Source: Bacillota bacterium (GTDB lineage Bacteria > Bacillota > Bacilli > Paenibacillales > Paenibacillaceae). From it: a DNA stretch of 64,000 nucleotides. This document shows positions 26,716 through 35,624 of this stretch, piece after piece. Below the pieces are notes generated by a model. That model made no database searches, was not told the DNA's origin, and was given only the letters and a program-made list of their open reading frames with translations. The stretch lies in the NCBI GenBank assembly GCA_023433615.1, contig JAEZCJ010000120.1:25443-89442 (forward strand), given 5' to 3'. Position 1 is the first letter of the stretch. Each line of letters opens with the position of its first letter. A program made the position numbers and the translations under genes.

Positions 26716-27927
26716 CTATTCGCGCAGCGCGTTCTCGGCGATGGCGATGACTTCTTCGATGGAGGATGCCTTGCGATTGTTCAGGATCATCGCTTTGCCG
26801 ATGCGGAGCGCGATGCGCTGCGCGTTCTCGCGAAGCGCGGCGTCCGGTATTTTGTCGATATCGGCAACATGGGCGAGACCGACGATGCGGCGCACCATCT
26901 TGCATCCGGCATATCCGATGGAATCCTGCAGCAGCCGCAGCATATAGTCGTTCTTATAAGCTTCGCTCGAGCGAGCGAGACGATCGACGCAGTCCTGCTC
27001 CCACAGGCTGCGGAACTTCGCTTCGAAGCTTGCCCATACCGAACGGACCGTGTCCAGCAGATAGGCGCGGTAGTCGGATCGGCCGGCATCGTCGGCACTC
27101 CAATGTACTTGACCGGCATAGTTGAGCAGCAGGTTGGCGATGACTGCGCCGATATCGTATCCCATCGGACCGTAATAAGCGAACTCGGGGTCGATGACCT
27201 TCGTCGAATCCGGACGGATGAAGATGCTGCCCGTATGAAGGTCGCCGTGGAGCAGGGCTTGTCCTTGCGTCAGGAACTTCTCGCGCAGCAGGGCGACTTC
27301 GAGATGAAGCGCCTGGTTCGTGCGAAGGGCTTCGGCTTCGTCCTCGATCGCCGCTTCGTAATTATTGTTCGAAGAGACGGTATACGGATCGTCGAAGATG
27401 AGATCTTCGGTTATTTTGCACAATTCCGGATTAATGAATCGGCCGGCCTGCAGCTTCTTGTCCTGCTGGTTCATCCCGAGGTCCGAAGTGTAGAACAGCG
27501 TATTCGCCAAGAAGGTCGAGATGTCGTCGGCGAACTTCGGATAACGGCCCAGCTCCATCAGGCCTCTCCGCATGATGACGTGGTCGCTCAGGTCTTCCAT
27601 GATCGTAAGCGCTAAGATGGGATCATAAGCGTACACGCGGGGGACGAGACCTTCGGCGAGACGTCCTTCGATGACGAGCGCTTCGCTCTCGATTCTAGCG
27701 CGGTCCAGCGTGAGCGGCCATGATTCGCCGACCACCTTGGCATAAGGCAGCGCCTGCTTCATAATCAAGCTGCGGCCGGATACGGCATCCGTAATGTGAA
27801 AGACGAGGTTCAGGTTGCCGTCGCCGATCTCGCGGCTGGATAGTGCCGCATCGGGAGGGAAGACTTCTTGAATGCGGGCTGCGATCTCGATCGCTTCTTG
27901 TTCGGTTAACGGATGGTAAGCTGACAT
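26716..27927 (-). CDS. mtnK: S-methyl-5-thioribose kinase
   Basis: The 403-residue kinase phosphorylates methylthioribose, feeding MtnA. It has the choline-kinase-like fold with the catalytic LLHGDLHTGSIFI (about residue 232) and metal-binding VIDPEFAYYGPMGYDIG (about 250). The nucleotide loop region is DGNLNLVFHI near residue 43. GGAGGTG lies upstream of the ATG. I looked for a SAM riboswitch in the 120-base leader and saw none, unlike in Bacillus subtilis. The rest of the salvage pathway is outside the window. Confidence 0.95.
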   Translation of the reverse strand: MSAYHPLTEQEAIEIAARIQEVFPPDAALSSREIGDGNLNLVFHITDAVSGRSLIMKQALPYAKVVGESWPLTLDRARIESEALVIEGRLAEGLVPRVYAYDPILALTIMEDLSDHVIMRRGLMELGRYPKFADDISTFLANTLFYTSDLGMNQQDKKLQAGRFINPELCKITEDLIFDDPYTVSSNNNYEAAIEDEAEALRTNQALHLEVALLREKFLTQGQALLHGDLHTGSIFIRPDSTKVIDPEFAYYGPMGYDIGAVIANLLLNYAGQVHWSADDAGRSDYRAYLLDTVRSVWASFEAKFRSLWEQDCVDRLARSSEAYKNDYMLRLLQDSIGYAGCKMVRRIVGLAHVADIDKIPDAALRENAQRIALRIGKAMILNNRKASSIEEVIAIAENALRE

Positions 27928-28079
27928 GCGTGACGCACCTCCAATAGATAAATTCGTTCGTTCCTGTCGCGTATATCATGCTTCGCGCATCGCGCGGCGC
28001 GGCGCGAGCGTTGCTGAATAACCGATTTTTGAACAACCTCTAGTATAATGGATATTATTTCGCGTTGGAATACCTGCTT

Positions 28080-28088
28080 TGTTATAAT
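28080..28088 (+). promoter_or_regulatory. Extended -10 promoter for the DUF1802 gene
   Basis: TGTTATAAT, identical to the element at 1882, lies 35 bases before the start codon at 28123. A second TATAAT is at 28044-28049. Confidence 0.55.
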
Positions 28089-28122
28089 GGATACGGAATG
28101 GACGGATATGGGGGTCGAACGG

Positions 28123-28713
28123 ATGAACGAAGGCATGGCGAATCACGAAGCGCCGATCGCTGCGCTAAAGGAATGGGCTTCGGCGATCGAAGCGCTGGGA
28201 GCAGGCGAGCAGATCATGCTCATGCGCAAAGGGGGCATCGTCGAGGAGACGAAGGATTTTCGGCTGGTAAGCCCAAGATTCTATCTGATGCCTACCTACG
28301 AGCACCAGCGGCGGGAGCTCCTGAAGGAGCCCTATCGGGGCTTGGTCGACCGCACGATCGACGAATGGGACCCGCAGGCCCGGACGGTCAGGATCGCGTA
28401 TTATGCGGAGGCCGTGCACGATCTGGAAATCGACGACCAAGCGATGTTGGACAAGCTGCGGGAGTTCCATATATGGACCGATGCATTCGCGGACGAGCGT
28501 CTGAAGTGGAAGCGGAAGCAGCCGCTTCATGTGCTGCTGCTGCGCGTTTACCGCCTGAGCCAACCGATCGATATTCCGCTGCTCGACGCTTATACGGGCT
28601 GCAAGTCGTGGGTATCGCTGGAGCGTAAGATGCCGAGCATGGACCGAAGTCCCGTGCTATCGGACGAAATGTTTCAAGAAGTTGTGACAAATATCATAGA
28701 ATCGCTCGATTAA
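28123..28713 (+). CDS. DUF1802 family protein
   Basis: The 196-residue soluble protein matches DUF1802, recognised by LMRKGGIVEETKDF (about residue 37) and FYLMPTYEHQRRELLKE (about 55). No activity is known for the family. Upstream in-frame ATGs overlap the -10 boxes, so the ATG at 28123, with GGGGGTC upstream, is preferred. It is divergent from mtnK. Confidence 0.75.
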   Translation: MNEGMANHEAPIAALKEWASAIEALGAGEQIMLMRKGGIVEETKDFRLVSPRFYLMPTYEHQRRELLKEPYRGLVDRTIDEWDPQARTVRIAYYAEAVHDLEIDDQAMLDKLREFHIWTDAFADERLKWKRKQPLHVLLLRVYRLSQPIDIPLLDAYTGCKSWVSLERKMPSMDRSPVLSDEMFQEVVTNIIESLD

Positions 28714-28789
28714 CCGTTTTCACTGCATGTTCCGGGGGCGTTCGTTTGTTGATTTGTAACGAAACTTATACTAAAATGATTATAAACAG

Positions 28790-28811
28790 TGAGAATCAAT
28801 GAGAATCATTT
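28790..28811 (+). promoter_or_regulatory. Fur-box-like operator upstream of suf
   Basis: TGAGAATCAATGAGAATCATT contains AATGAGAATCATTT, which matches 12 of 14 bases of the Fur-box core AATGATAATCATTA. It lies just downstream of TTATACT/TAAAAT -10-like sequences and 37 bases before sufC, a position suited to repression when iron is ample. Based on motif similarity only. Confidence 0.5.
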
Positions 28812-28847
28812 GAAGGATAGCATATTCGGAAGGGGACATATCAAATC

Positions 28848-29627
28848 ATGGCAACTCGTTTCACGATTGACGGCCTGAAGGCGGCCATAGAAGGCAAAGA
28901 AATTCTGAAGGGCATCAACATCGACATCAAGGGCGGAGAAATCCACGCGATCATGGGACCGAACGGCACGGGGAAGAGTACGCTCGCTTCGGCGATCATG
29001 GGGCATCCCAAATATGAAGTAACGGAAGGCACGGCGCTCTTGAACGGCGAGGACGTATTGGAGATGGGCGTTGACGAGCGCGCTCGCGCGGGCCTGTTCC
29101 TCGCGATGCAGTATCCGAGCGAAATTTCTGGCGTCACGAACTCCGACTTCCTGCGCAGCGCGATCAATGCACGCCGCGGCGAAGGCAACGAGATCTCGCT
29201 CATCAAGTTCATCCGCCAGATGGAAGGCAAGATGAAGGAACTCGAGATGAATCCCGAGTTCGCGCACCGCTATCTGAACGAAGGCTTCTCCGGCGGCGAG
29301 AAGAAGCGGAACGAGATTCTGCAAATGATGCTGCTTGATCCGAAGCTCGTCATTCTCGACGAGATCGACTCCGGCCTCGATATCGACGCGCTCCGAATCG
29401 TTGCTGCAGGCGTGAACGCGATGCGCTCCGAGGAACGCGGATTCTTGATCATCACGCACTACCAGCGTTTGTTGAATTACATTACGCCAGACTACGTACA
29501 CGTTATGATGCAGGGCCGCATCGTCAAATCCGGCGGATCGGAGCTAGCCGAGCGTCTTGAGGCGGAAGGCTACGATTGGGTCAAGGAAGAGCTGGGCATC
29601 GTCGACGAAACCGTCGGTCAAGCTTAA
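28848..29627 (+). CDS. sufC: SufC, ATPase of the SUF iron-sulfur assembly complex
   Basis: The 259-residue ABC-type ATPase has Walker A GPNGTGKST (about residues 37-45), the Q-loop MQYPSEISGV, signature GFSGGEKKRNEI (about 145) and Walker B LVILDEIDSGLDID (about 166). It binds SufB and SufD and powers the scaffold that builds Fe-S clusters in the cytosol. It is the first gene of sufCDSUB; the order is the standard one for Firmicutes. Confidence 0.96.
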   Translation: MATRFTIDGLKAAIEGKEILKGINIDIKGGEIHAIMGPNGTGKSTLASAIMGHPKYEVTEGTALLNGEDVLEMGVDERARAGLFLAMQYPSEISGVTNSDFLRSAINARRGEGNEISLIKFIRQMEGKMKELEMNPEFAHRYLNEGFSGGEKKRNEILQMMLLDPKLVILDEIDSGLDIDALRIVAAGVNAMRSEERGFLIITHYQRLLNYITPDYVHVMMQGRIVKSGGSELAERLEAEGYDWVKEELGIVDETVGQA

Positions 29628-29650
29628 GCGGAGAGGGGCGAGAAGGCAAC

Positions 29651-30958
29651 ATGCATACGGAAGTGAATGCTCCAATTACACGCGAGAGCGTCGAAGCGTT
29701 GTCGCGAGGCAAGCAGGAGCCTGAGTGGCTGACTGCCCTGCGCGCGGGCGCGGCATCCGCGGCAGAGACACTGGAATGGCCGAAGCCTGAGAAGATGCGG
29801 ATCGACCGCTGGAACTTGCAGGCACTCGGTAACTACACGGCGGCTGACAGGGCTGCCACAACGGAAGGCTTGCCGGAAGATATCCGCGCGATCGTGCCGA
29901 GCGGCAGCGACAACCTGCTCGTGCAGCGCAATTCCGGCGCGGCTTACGTCCATCTGGCGAAGGAACTGCAGGACAAGGGCGTTATATTCACCGATCTCGA
30001 GACGGCCTGCCGCGAGCATGGCGATCTCGTACAGAAGCACTTGTTCACGGCGATCGATAAAGATGCAGACAAGCTGAACGCGATTCATGCCGCGCTGTGG
30101 AACGGCGGCGTCTTCATCTACGTGCCGAAGAACGTCGAAGTGGACATCCCGCTCCAAGCGGTGTTGTTCCACGATGAAGCGAACGCAGCGCTTGCGCCGC
30201 ATATCCTGTTGGTAGCGGATCAATTCAGCAGCGTGACCTATGTCGACCGTGTCGTTACGAGCGGCGAAGGCGCGGCGGCTCCCGTGGTTCACCACTCAGG
30301 CGTGGAAGTCATCGTGAAGGCCGGCGCGAAGGTGCGCTTCGCCACGATTCATCATATGGCAAGCAATGTCATCGATCTGTCGATCCGCCGGTCCGTCATC
30401 GAGAACGACGGCAGCATGGAGTGGATCATCGGCGACCTGCACGACGGCAATGTTCTATCGGATACGAAATCGGTGCTTAAGGGCAACGGTTCGACTTCCG
30501 ACGCAAAGGTCATCGCAGTCGGCACGAACGCGCAGAATATGAGCTTGACGACGCAGGCCGTTCACTTTGGACGCAGCTCGGACAGCAATATGGTCACCCG
30601 CGCGGTCATGCGCGAGCAGGCTTCGGCGATTATCAACGGCATCACGAAGATCGAGAAGGGCGCGACCAAGGCGAACGGCGTGCAGACCGAGCGGGTGCTC
30701 ATGCTCAGTCCGAAGGCGCGCGGCGACGCGAACCCGATCCTGCTCATCGACGAAGACGACGTAACGGCGGGCCACGCAGCCAGCGTCGGCCAAGTGAACG
30801 CGGAGCAGATCTACTACCTGATGTCGCGCGGCATCAGCCGTACGGAGGCCGAGAAGCTGATCATTAACGGCTTCCTGGCACCGGTTGTATCGGATATTCC
30901 GATCGAGGCGGTGCGCGAGCAGTTGGCGAGCCTGCTCGAGAGGAAGCTCGGATCATGA
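29651..30958 (+). CDS. sufD: SufD, Fe-S cluster assembly scaffold subunit
   Basis: The 435-residue SufB-related protein has an N-terminal helical part (about 1-100) and a long beta-helix. The family stretch GVFIYVPKNVEVDIPLQ lies at about 155 and the C-terminal MSRGISRTEAEKLIINGF near 395. It forms SufBC2D. The ATG at 29651 follows AGAAGG, and the gene starts 23 bases after sufC; its stop overlaps sufS by four bases. Confidence 0.95.
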   Translation: MHTEVNAPITRESVEALSRGKQEPEWLTALRAGAASAAETLEWPKPEKMRIDRWNLQALGNYTAADRAATTEGLPEDIRAIVPSGSDNLLVQRNSGAAYVHLAKELQDKGVIFTDLETACREHGDLVQKHLFTAIDKDADKLNAIHAALWNGGVFIYVPKNVEVDIPLQAVLFHDEANAALAPHILLVADQFSSVTYVDRVVTSGEGAAAPVVHHSGVEVIVKAGAKVRFATIHHMASNVIDLSIRRSVIENDGSMEWIIGDLHDGNVLSDTKSVLKGNGSTSDAKVIAVGTNAQNMSLTTQAVHFGRSSDSNMVTRAVMREQASAIINGITKIEKGATKANGVQTERVLMLSPKARGDANPILLIDEDDVTAGHAASVGQVNAEQIYYLMSRGISRTEAEKLIINGFLAPVVSDIPIEAVREQLASLLERKLGS

Positions 30959-32181
30959 ACGCGCGCGAGCTTCGCAAGCAGTTCCCGATTCTAGACCAGT
31001 CGATTAACGGTCATCCGCTCGTCTACCTGGACAATGCGGCTTCCTCGCAGAAGCCGCTTGCGGTCATCGACGCGATGAAGCGTTATTACGAGCATGATCA
31101 TGCGAACGTACACCGCGGCGTTCACACGCTGGGCTCGCGGGCGACCGACGCATACGAAGGGGCGCGCGAGAAGGTCGCCAAGTTCCTGAACGCGAAGAGC
31201 GCGCAGGAGATCGTCTTCACCCGCGGCACGACGACGGCACTGAATCTGGTCGCTGGCTCGTATGCCCGTCATATGCTGAAGGAAGGCGACGAGATCGTCC
31301 TGACGCCGATGGAGCATCACGCGAACTTGATCCCGTGGCAGCAAGTCGCGAAGGCGACCGGTGCCGTGCTCAAGTATATCCCGATGCAAGCGGACGGCAG
31401 GCTGCTCATGGCAGACGTCGAGGCAACGCTCACCGATCGCACCAAGCTTGTCTCGGTGATGCAAGTGTCGAACGTGCTGGGCATCGTCAATCCGGTGAAG
31501 GAGATCGCGGACGCCGCGCATAAGCGCGGTGCGGTCATGGTCGTGGACGGCGCGCAGTCGACGCCGCACATGACCATCGACGTGCGCGACATGGACTGCG
31601 ATTTCTTCGCCTTCTCGGGGCATAAGATGTGCGGTCCGACCGGAATCGGGGCACTCTATGCGAAGAAGGCGCTGTTGGATCGGATGGAGCCGATCGAGTT
31701 CGGCGGCGAGATGATCGACCATGTCGATCTCTACGACGCGACATGGAAGGAAGCGCCGTGGCGGTTCGAGGCCGGCACCCCGATCATTGCGGGTGCGGTC
31801 GGGCTCGCGGCCGCGATCGACTTCCTGACGGATATCGGCCTCGACAACATCGATCGCCATGAAGCGCATCTCGCGCAATTGGCATACGATAGGCTGTCGG
31901 AGCTGGAAGGCGTGACGATCTACGGACCGCGCGAAGGACGCGTCGGACTGGTCACGTTCAACCTGGGCGATGTCCACCCGCATGATGTCGCGACGGTGCT
32001 GGATACGGAAGGCGTCGCGGTTCGCGCGGGCCATCACTGCTGCCAGCCGCTGATGCGAAGACTCGAGGTATCGGCGACAGCGCGAGCGAGCTTCTATCTG
32101 TACAACACGGAGGATGAAGTCGATCGCCTGGTCAGCGCGCTACTAAAGACAAAGGAGTTCTTCGGTCATGCAATTGGATGA
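30955..32181 (+). CDS. sufS: SufS, group II cysteine desulfurase
   Basis: The 408-residue PLP enzyme takes sulfur from cysteine for Fe-S assembly. HRGVHTLGSRATDAYEGAR is near residue 51, the PLP lysine is in FSGHKMCGPTGIG (about 224), and the active-site Cys is in RAGHHCCQPLM (about 360). A second Cys follows the catalytic one directly, whereas Bacillus usually has Ala there. It overlaps sufD (ATGA) and sufU (14 bases), so translation is probably coupled. Confidence 0.96.
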   Translation: MNARELRKQFPILDQSINGHPLVYLDNAASSQKPLAVIDAMKRYYEHDHANVHRGVHTLGSRATDAYEGAREKVAKFLNAKSAQEIVFTRGTTTALNLVAGSYARHMLKEGDEIVLTPMEHHANLIPWQQVAKATGAVLKYIPMQADGRLLMADVEATLTDRTKLVSVMQVSNVLGIVNPVKEIADAAHKRGAVMVVDGAQSTPHMTIDVRDMDCDFFAFSGHKMCGPTGIGALYAKKALLDRMEPIEFGGEMIDHVDLYDATWKEAPWRFEAGTPIIAGAVGLAAAIDFLTDIGLDNIDRHEAHLAQLAYDRLSELEGVTIYGPREGRVGLVTFNLGDVHPHDVATVLDTEGVAVRAGHHCCQPLMRRLEVSATARASFYLYNTEDEVDRLVSALLKTKEFFGHAIG

Positions 32182-32587
32182 TTTGTACCGTCGGGTGATC
32201 ATGGACCACTATAAGAATCCTCGGAACCGCGGAACGATGGACGAAGGCTCAGTAACCGTGAACCTGAACAATCCGACCTGCGGCGACCGGATTCAGCTGC
32301 AGCTTCAATTGGAAGACGGCGTCGTGAAGCAAGCGCGCTATACGGGAGAGGGCTGTTCGATCAGCATGTCGTCGGCATCGATGATGACGGAGGCTGTGAA
32401 GGGCAGAACGGTTCCCGAAGCGCTTGCGCTCGCCGACAAGTTCTCCTCGCTGATGAAGGGCGAACCGGTCGAATTCGAGGAATTGGAAGATATCGAGGCC
32501 TTATCCGGCGTGAACAAGTTCCCTGCGCGCATCAAGTGCGCGACGCTTGCTTGGAACGCGCTGAAGAAGGGCGTCGAGTCGGAATAG
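32168..32587 (+). CDS. sufU: SufU, zinc-dependent sulfurtransferase
   Basis: The 139-residue protein accepts persulfide sulfur from SufS. The zinc-binding residues typical of SufU are present: NPTCGDRI (Cys and Asp about 40-42), GEGCSISMSSASMM (about 65), and IKCATLAWNAL (about 127). The insertion between the last two, absent from IscU scaffolds, confirms SufU. AAAGGAG lies upstream of the ATG inside sufS. Confidence 0.95.
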   Translation: MQLDDLYRRVIMDHYKNPRNRGTMDEGSVTVNLNNPTCGDRIQLQLQLEDGVVKQARYTGEGCSISMSSASMMTEAVKGRTVPEALALADKFSSLMKGEPVEFEELEDIEALSGVNKFPARIKCATLAWNALKKGVESE

Positions 32588-32669
32588 ATCGAACGAAGCA
32601 ATGCGCAAACATTGAAGCATTGAAGCATTGCGAGCATACGGAATCATCACTACTAAGGGGGTAAGCACG

Positions 32670-34067
32670 ATGGCGAAGCAAATGCCGGATCTTGAAGAGT
32701 ACAAGTATGGCTTCCGCGACGAGCATAAGGCGATATTCCAGTCGGGTAAAGGCTTGACGCCGGAGATCGTCCGCACAATCTCCGAGATGAAGGGCGAGCC
32801 GGAATGGATGCTCGACTTCCGTCTGAAGTCGCTGGAGCAATTCAACAAGATGCCGATGCCGCGCTGGGGCGGCAACATGGACGATCTGGACTTCGACGAC
32901 ATTCAGTATTATGTCAGACCGTCCGAGAAGCAGGGCAAGACTTGGGAGGAAGTCCCGACCGAGATTAAGGAAACGTTCGATAAGCTGGGCATTCCGGAAG
33001 CCGAGCAGAAATTCCTTGCCGGCGTGTCGGCGCAATATGAATCCGAGGTTGTCTATCACAGCATGCAGGAAGACCTCGAGAAGCAAGGCGTCATCTTCAC
33101 GGATACGGATACGGCGCTGCGCGAGCATCCGGAGATATTCCGCGAGTACTTCGGTACGATCATCCCGCCGAACGATAACAAATTCGCTGCGCTGAACAGC
33201 GCAGTCTGGTCCGGAGGCAGCTTCATCTACGTGCCGAAGGGCGTGAAGTGCGAAGTTCCGCTGCAAGCCTACTTCCGGATCAACTCCGAGAACATGGGCC
33301 AATTCGAACGGACGCTCATCATCGCTGACGAAGGCAGCTCCGTTCACTATGTCGAAGGATGCACGGCGCCGATCTACAGCACGAACTCGCTGCACAGCGC
33401 GGTCGTCGAGATTCTTGCGAAGAAGGATGCACGCGTGCGCTACACGACGATTCAGAACTGGGCACCGAACATCTACAACCTCGTCACGAAGCGCGCTGTC
33501 GCCGAAGAGAACGCGACAATGGAGTGGGTAGACGGCAACATCGGCTCCAAGTTGACGATGAAGTACCCGGCTGTTGTCCTGAAGGGCCGCGGCGCGAAGG
33601 GCATGGTGCTCTCGATCGCCGTCGCAGGCAAGGGTCAGCATCAAGACGCTGGCGCGAAAATGACCCACCTTGCGCCGGACACGTCCTCGACGATCGTCTC
33701 CAAGTCGATCTCGAAGCACGGCGGCAAGGTGACGTATCGCGGTCTCGCATCGTTCGGACGCAATTCCGACGGCGCCAAAGCCAACATCAAGTGCGATACG
33801 CTGATTCTCGATAACGAGTCGACATCGGATACGATTCCGTATAACGAGATTATGAACGATAACATCACGCTCGAGCATGAGGCGACCGTCTCCAAGGTGT
33901 CGGAAGACCAGCTCTTCTACCTGATGAGTCGCGGCCTGTCCGAAGCGGAAGCGACGCAGATGATCGTCATGGGCTTCATCGAACCGTTCACGAAGGAACT
34001 GCCGATGGAATATGCGGTCGAGATGAATCGTCTGATCAAGTTCGAGATGGAAGGCAGCATAGGTTAA
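32670..34067 (+). CDS. sufB: SufB, Fe-S cluster assembly scaffold
   Basis: The 465-residue central scaffold of SUF has family segments YKYGFRDEHKAIF at the start, SVHYVEGCTAPIY (about 225) with a conserved Cys, and ending in MSRGLSEAEATQMIVMGFIEPFTKELPME-type sequence. The ATG at 32670 has AAGGGGG 8 bases upstream; a GTG-type start at 32628 is less likely. The 82-base gap after sufU holds short CATTGAAG repeats. It is the last suf gene, with no clear terminator before the riboswitch. Confidence 0.96.
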   Translation: MAKQMPDLEEYKYGFRDEHKAIFQSGKGLTPEIVRTISEMKGEPEWMLDFRLKSLEQFNKMPMPRWGGNMDDLDFDDIQYYVRPSEKQGKTWEEVPTEIKETFDKLGIPEAEQKFLAGVSAQYESEVVYHSMQEDLEKQGVIFTDTDTALREHPEIFREYFGTIIPPNDNKFAALNSAVWSGGSFIYVPKGVKCEVPLQAYFRINSENMGQFERTLIIADEGSSVHYVEGCTAPIYSTNSLHSAVVEILAKKDARVRYTTIQNWAPNIYNLVTKRAVAEENATMEWVDGNIGSKLTMKYPAVVLKGRGAKGMVLSIAVAGKGQHQDAGAKMTHLAPDTSSTIVSKSISKHGGKVTYRGLASFGRNSDGAKANIKCDTLILDNESTSDTIPYNEIMNDNITLEHEATVSKVSEDQLFYLMSRGLSEAEATQMIVMGFIEPFTKELPMEYAVEMNRLIKFEMEGSIG

Positions 34068-34097
34068 CCAGCATAATTGCATAATTACGAATGTTTT

Positions 34098-34183
34098 CTA
34101 GGGTTCCGCAACTTCAGGTTGGTCTGGTCCGAGAGAAAACTCACAGCAATGCTGTGTCACGGAAGGATAAAAGCCTGGGAGAA
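34098..34183 (+). ncRNA. Guanidine-I (ykkC-type) riboswitch aptamer
   Basis: The conserved blocks of the ykkC leader are all present in order: CTAGGGTTCCG at 34098, GGTCTGGTCCGAGAGA at about 34121, and TCACGGAAGGATAAAAGCC at about 34157. An apical hairpin, CACAGCAATGCTGTG, sits between them. The class senses free guanidinium and, when bound, disrupts the downstream terminator. It controls the two SMR genes behind it, the typical targets of this riboswitch. Confidence 0.95.
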
Positions 34184-34217
34184 ACTGTTTACAGTTTTCT
34201 CTTAGGCTTTTTGTTTT
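34171..34217 (+). terminator. Regulated terminator of the guanidine riboswitch
   Basis: AGCCTGGGAGAAACTG pairs with CAGTTTTCTCTTAGGCT (with a small bulge and wobbles), followed by TTTTTGTTTTT. The left arm overlaps the 3' conserved part of the aptamer (AAAGCC), so aptamer and terminator exclude each other. Confidence 0.9.
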
Positions 34218-34244
34218 TGTCATCATAACAATGGAGGTGCCACT

Positions 34245-34589
34245 TTGTTTAGTAAAGACTGGACTAAAGTCATTATTGCTGCTTTCTTTGAAGTGTTTTG
34301 GGTTATTGGTTTAAAACATGCGAATGACTTATGGACTTGGGCTGGAACTGCCATTGCGATCTTGATCAGCTTCTACTTCATGATCATGGCCGGACGAAAA
34401 CTCCCTGTGGGAACTGTATATGCAGTATTTGTTGGTCTAGGTACAACCGGAACAGTTATATCAGAGATTGTATTCTTCAGTGAACCATTTAATGGCGGGA
34501 AAATACTCTTAATTGCAGTTTTGTTGACAGGAGTCATCGGCTTGAAATTCGTTACGAAGGACGAAGTTCATAAAGGGGATGAAAGGTAA
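34245..34589 (+). CDS. SMR-family guanidinium exporter subunit (YkkC type)
   Basis: The 114-residue protein has four membrane helices and the SMR active-site Glu in AAFFEVFWVIGLKHA (about residue 14). The KLPVGTVYAVFVGLGT and GVIGLKFV segments place it near the SugE/Gdx and YkkC-YkkD branch rather than EmrE. With the guanidine riboswitch in front it should export guanidinium by proton exchange. Its stop overlaps the next start by one base (TAATG). GC content is clearly lower than in the surrounding genes. Confidence 0.9.
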   Translation: MFSKDWTKVIIAAFFEVFWVIGLKHANDLWTWAGTAIAILISFYFMIMAGRKLPVGTVYAVFVGLGTTGTVISEIVFFSEPFNGGKILLIAVLLTGVIGLKFVTKDEVHKGDER

Positions 34590-34903
34590 TGGCGTGGATT
34601 TCTTTAATCTTAGCAGGTCTGTGCGAGATGTGTGGCGTTGCTATGATCAATAAATTGCACAAAGACCGTAATTGGTTATCATTTATTTTTTTACTTCTTG
34701 GATTTGGTGCAAGTTTTATTTTCCTTGCTTATGCTATGGAAACACTCCCAATGGGCACGGCTTATGCAATCTGGACAGGAATCGGCGCGTCTGGAGGGGC
34801 GATAATAGGCATGATCTATTATGGTGAATCTAGAGACCGGAGACGGCTTGTTTTCATTGGGTTGGTTTTAGGCGCTTCGGTAGGTCTGAAACTTGTATCT
34901 TAA
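34589..34903 (+). CDS. SMR-family guanidinium exporter subunit (YkkD type)
   Basis: The 104-residue partner has four helices and the conserved Glu in LAGLCEMCGVAMINKLH (about residue 13). METLPMGTAYAIWTGIGASG is the usual central SMR segment. Paired unequal SMR genes usually form a heterodimer with antiparallel orientation, as in YkkCD. It is translated directly from the end of the first subunit gene. Confidence 0.9.
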   Translation: MAWISLILAGLCEMCGVAMINKLHKDRNWLSFIFLLLGFGASFIFLAYAMETLPMGTAYAIWTGIGASGGAIIGMIYYGESRDRRRLVFIGLVLGASVGLKLVS

Positions 34904-35007
34904 AAGCGATTATGAATATTGCAAGAAGAAGACAATCTGTATTATGAAACTCGATTCACGTTTATGTTATATTGATGACAATCAAAGAGGCTGAGGAGGA
35001 TACAAGT

Positions 35008-35490
35008 ATGATAAGCGAATCCGATTTGAAGCATCTGCGACGGTGTGTTGAACTGGCAGCAACTGCACTGGAGAAAGGCGATGAGCCATTTGGTTCAGTG
35101 CTTGTCTCAGCCAACGGAGAAGTGCTTGCAGAAGACCATAACCACGTTGCGGGCGGCGACCATACTCAACACCCGGAATTTGCATTGGCACGATGGGCAG
35201 CCGGTAACATGACACCGGAAGAAAGAAGCAAAGCGACAGTATATACCTCAGGCGAGCATTGCCCTATGTGCGCTGCGGCCCACGGTTGGGTTGGCTTAGG
35301 GCGCATCGTGTATGCAAGTTCATCTGAGCAGTTGGTACAGTGGCTGAAAGAAATGGGGGGGGCGCCATCGCGCGTTCGAAATCTTCCCATTCAAGATGTG
35401 ATTCGTGATACGACAATTGATGGCCCTGTCGACGAACTAGCACAGCAAGTTCGTCAACTCCACATTCAGTCTCACGCTAGGAAACGTTGA
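35008..35490 (+). CDS. Nucleoside deaminase-like protein (CDA superfamily)
   Basis: The 160-residue protein has the zinc-binding motifs of the cytidine deaminase superfamily: THQ-type TQHPEFALARWA (HPE in place of HAE, about residue 52) and GEHCPMCAAAHGW (PCxxC-like, about 81). This suggests hydrolytic deamination of a purine or related amino compound. The start at 35008 has GAGGAGG 8 bases upstream; upstream TTG and ATG codons do not. It follows the guanidine exporters in the same direction and shares their lower GC. Confidence 0.8.
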   Translation: MISESDLKHLRRCVELAATALEKGDEPFGSVLVSANGEVLAEDHNHVAGGDHTQHPEFALARWAAGNMTPEERSKATVYTSGEHCPMCAAAHGWVGLGRIVYASSSEQLVQWLKEMGGAPSRVRNLPIQDVIRDTTIDGPVDELAQQVRQLHIQSHARKR

Positions 35491-35624
35491 ACATAGAAGC
35501 TGTACGGGGTTCGCAGGCGAATCGAATCTTTCAGGAATCGCAGGCACTCCCCTGCATATTTCGGCAGATCGAGACTCATCCTATGGGTTGGTTGGACAAC
35601 CTAGTACAGGAGGAGTATGAACGG

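Noticed and set aside
27928..28047. SAM riboswitch ahead of mtnK
   Set aside because: Methionine salvage genes in Bacillus carry an S-box, but this leader is too short and lacks the conserved S-box blocks.
32532..34082. Minus-strand open frame of 516 codons
   Set aside because: It is antisense to sufB and the end of sufU; composition is that of a shadow frame.
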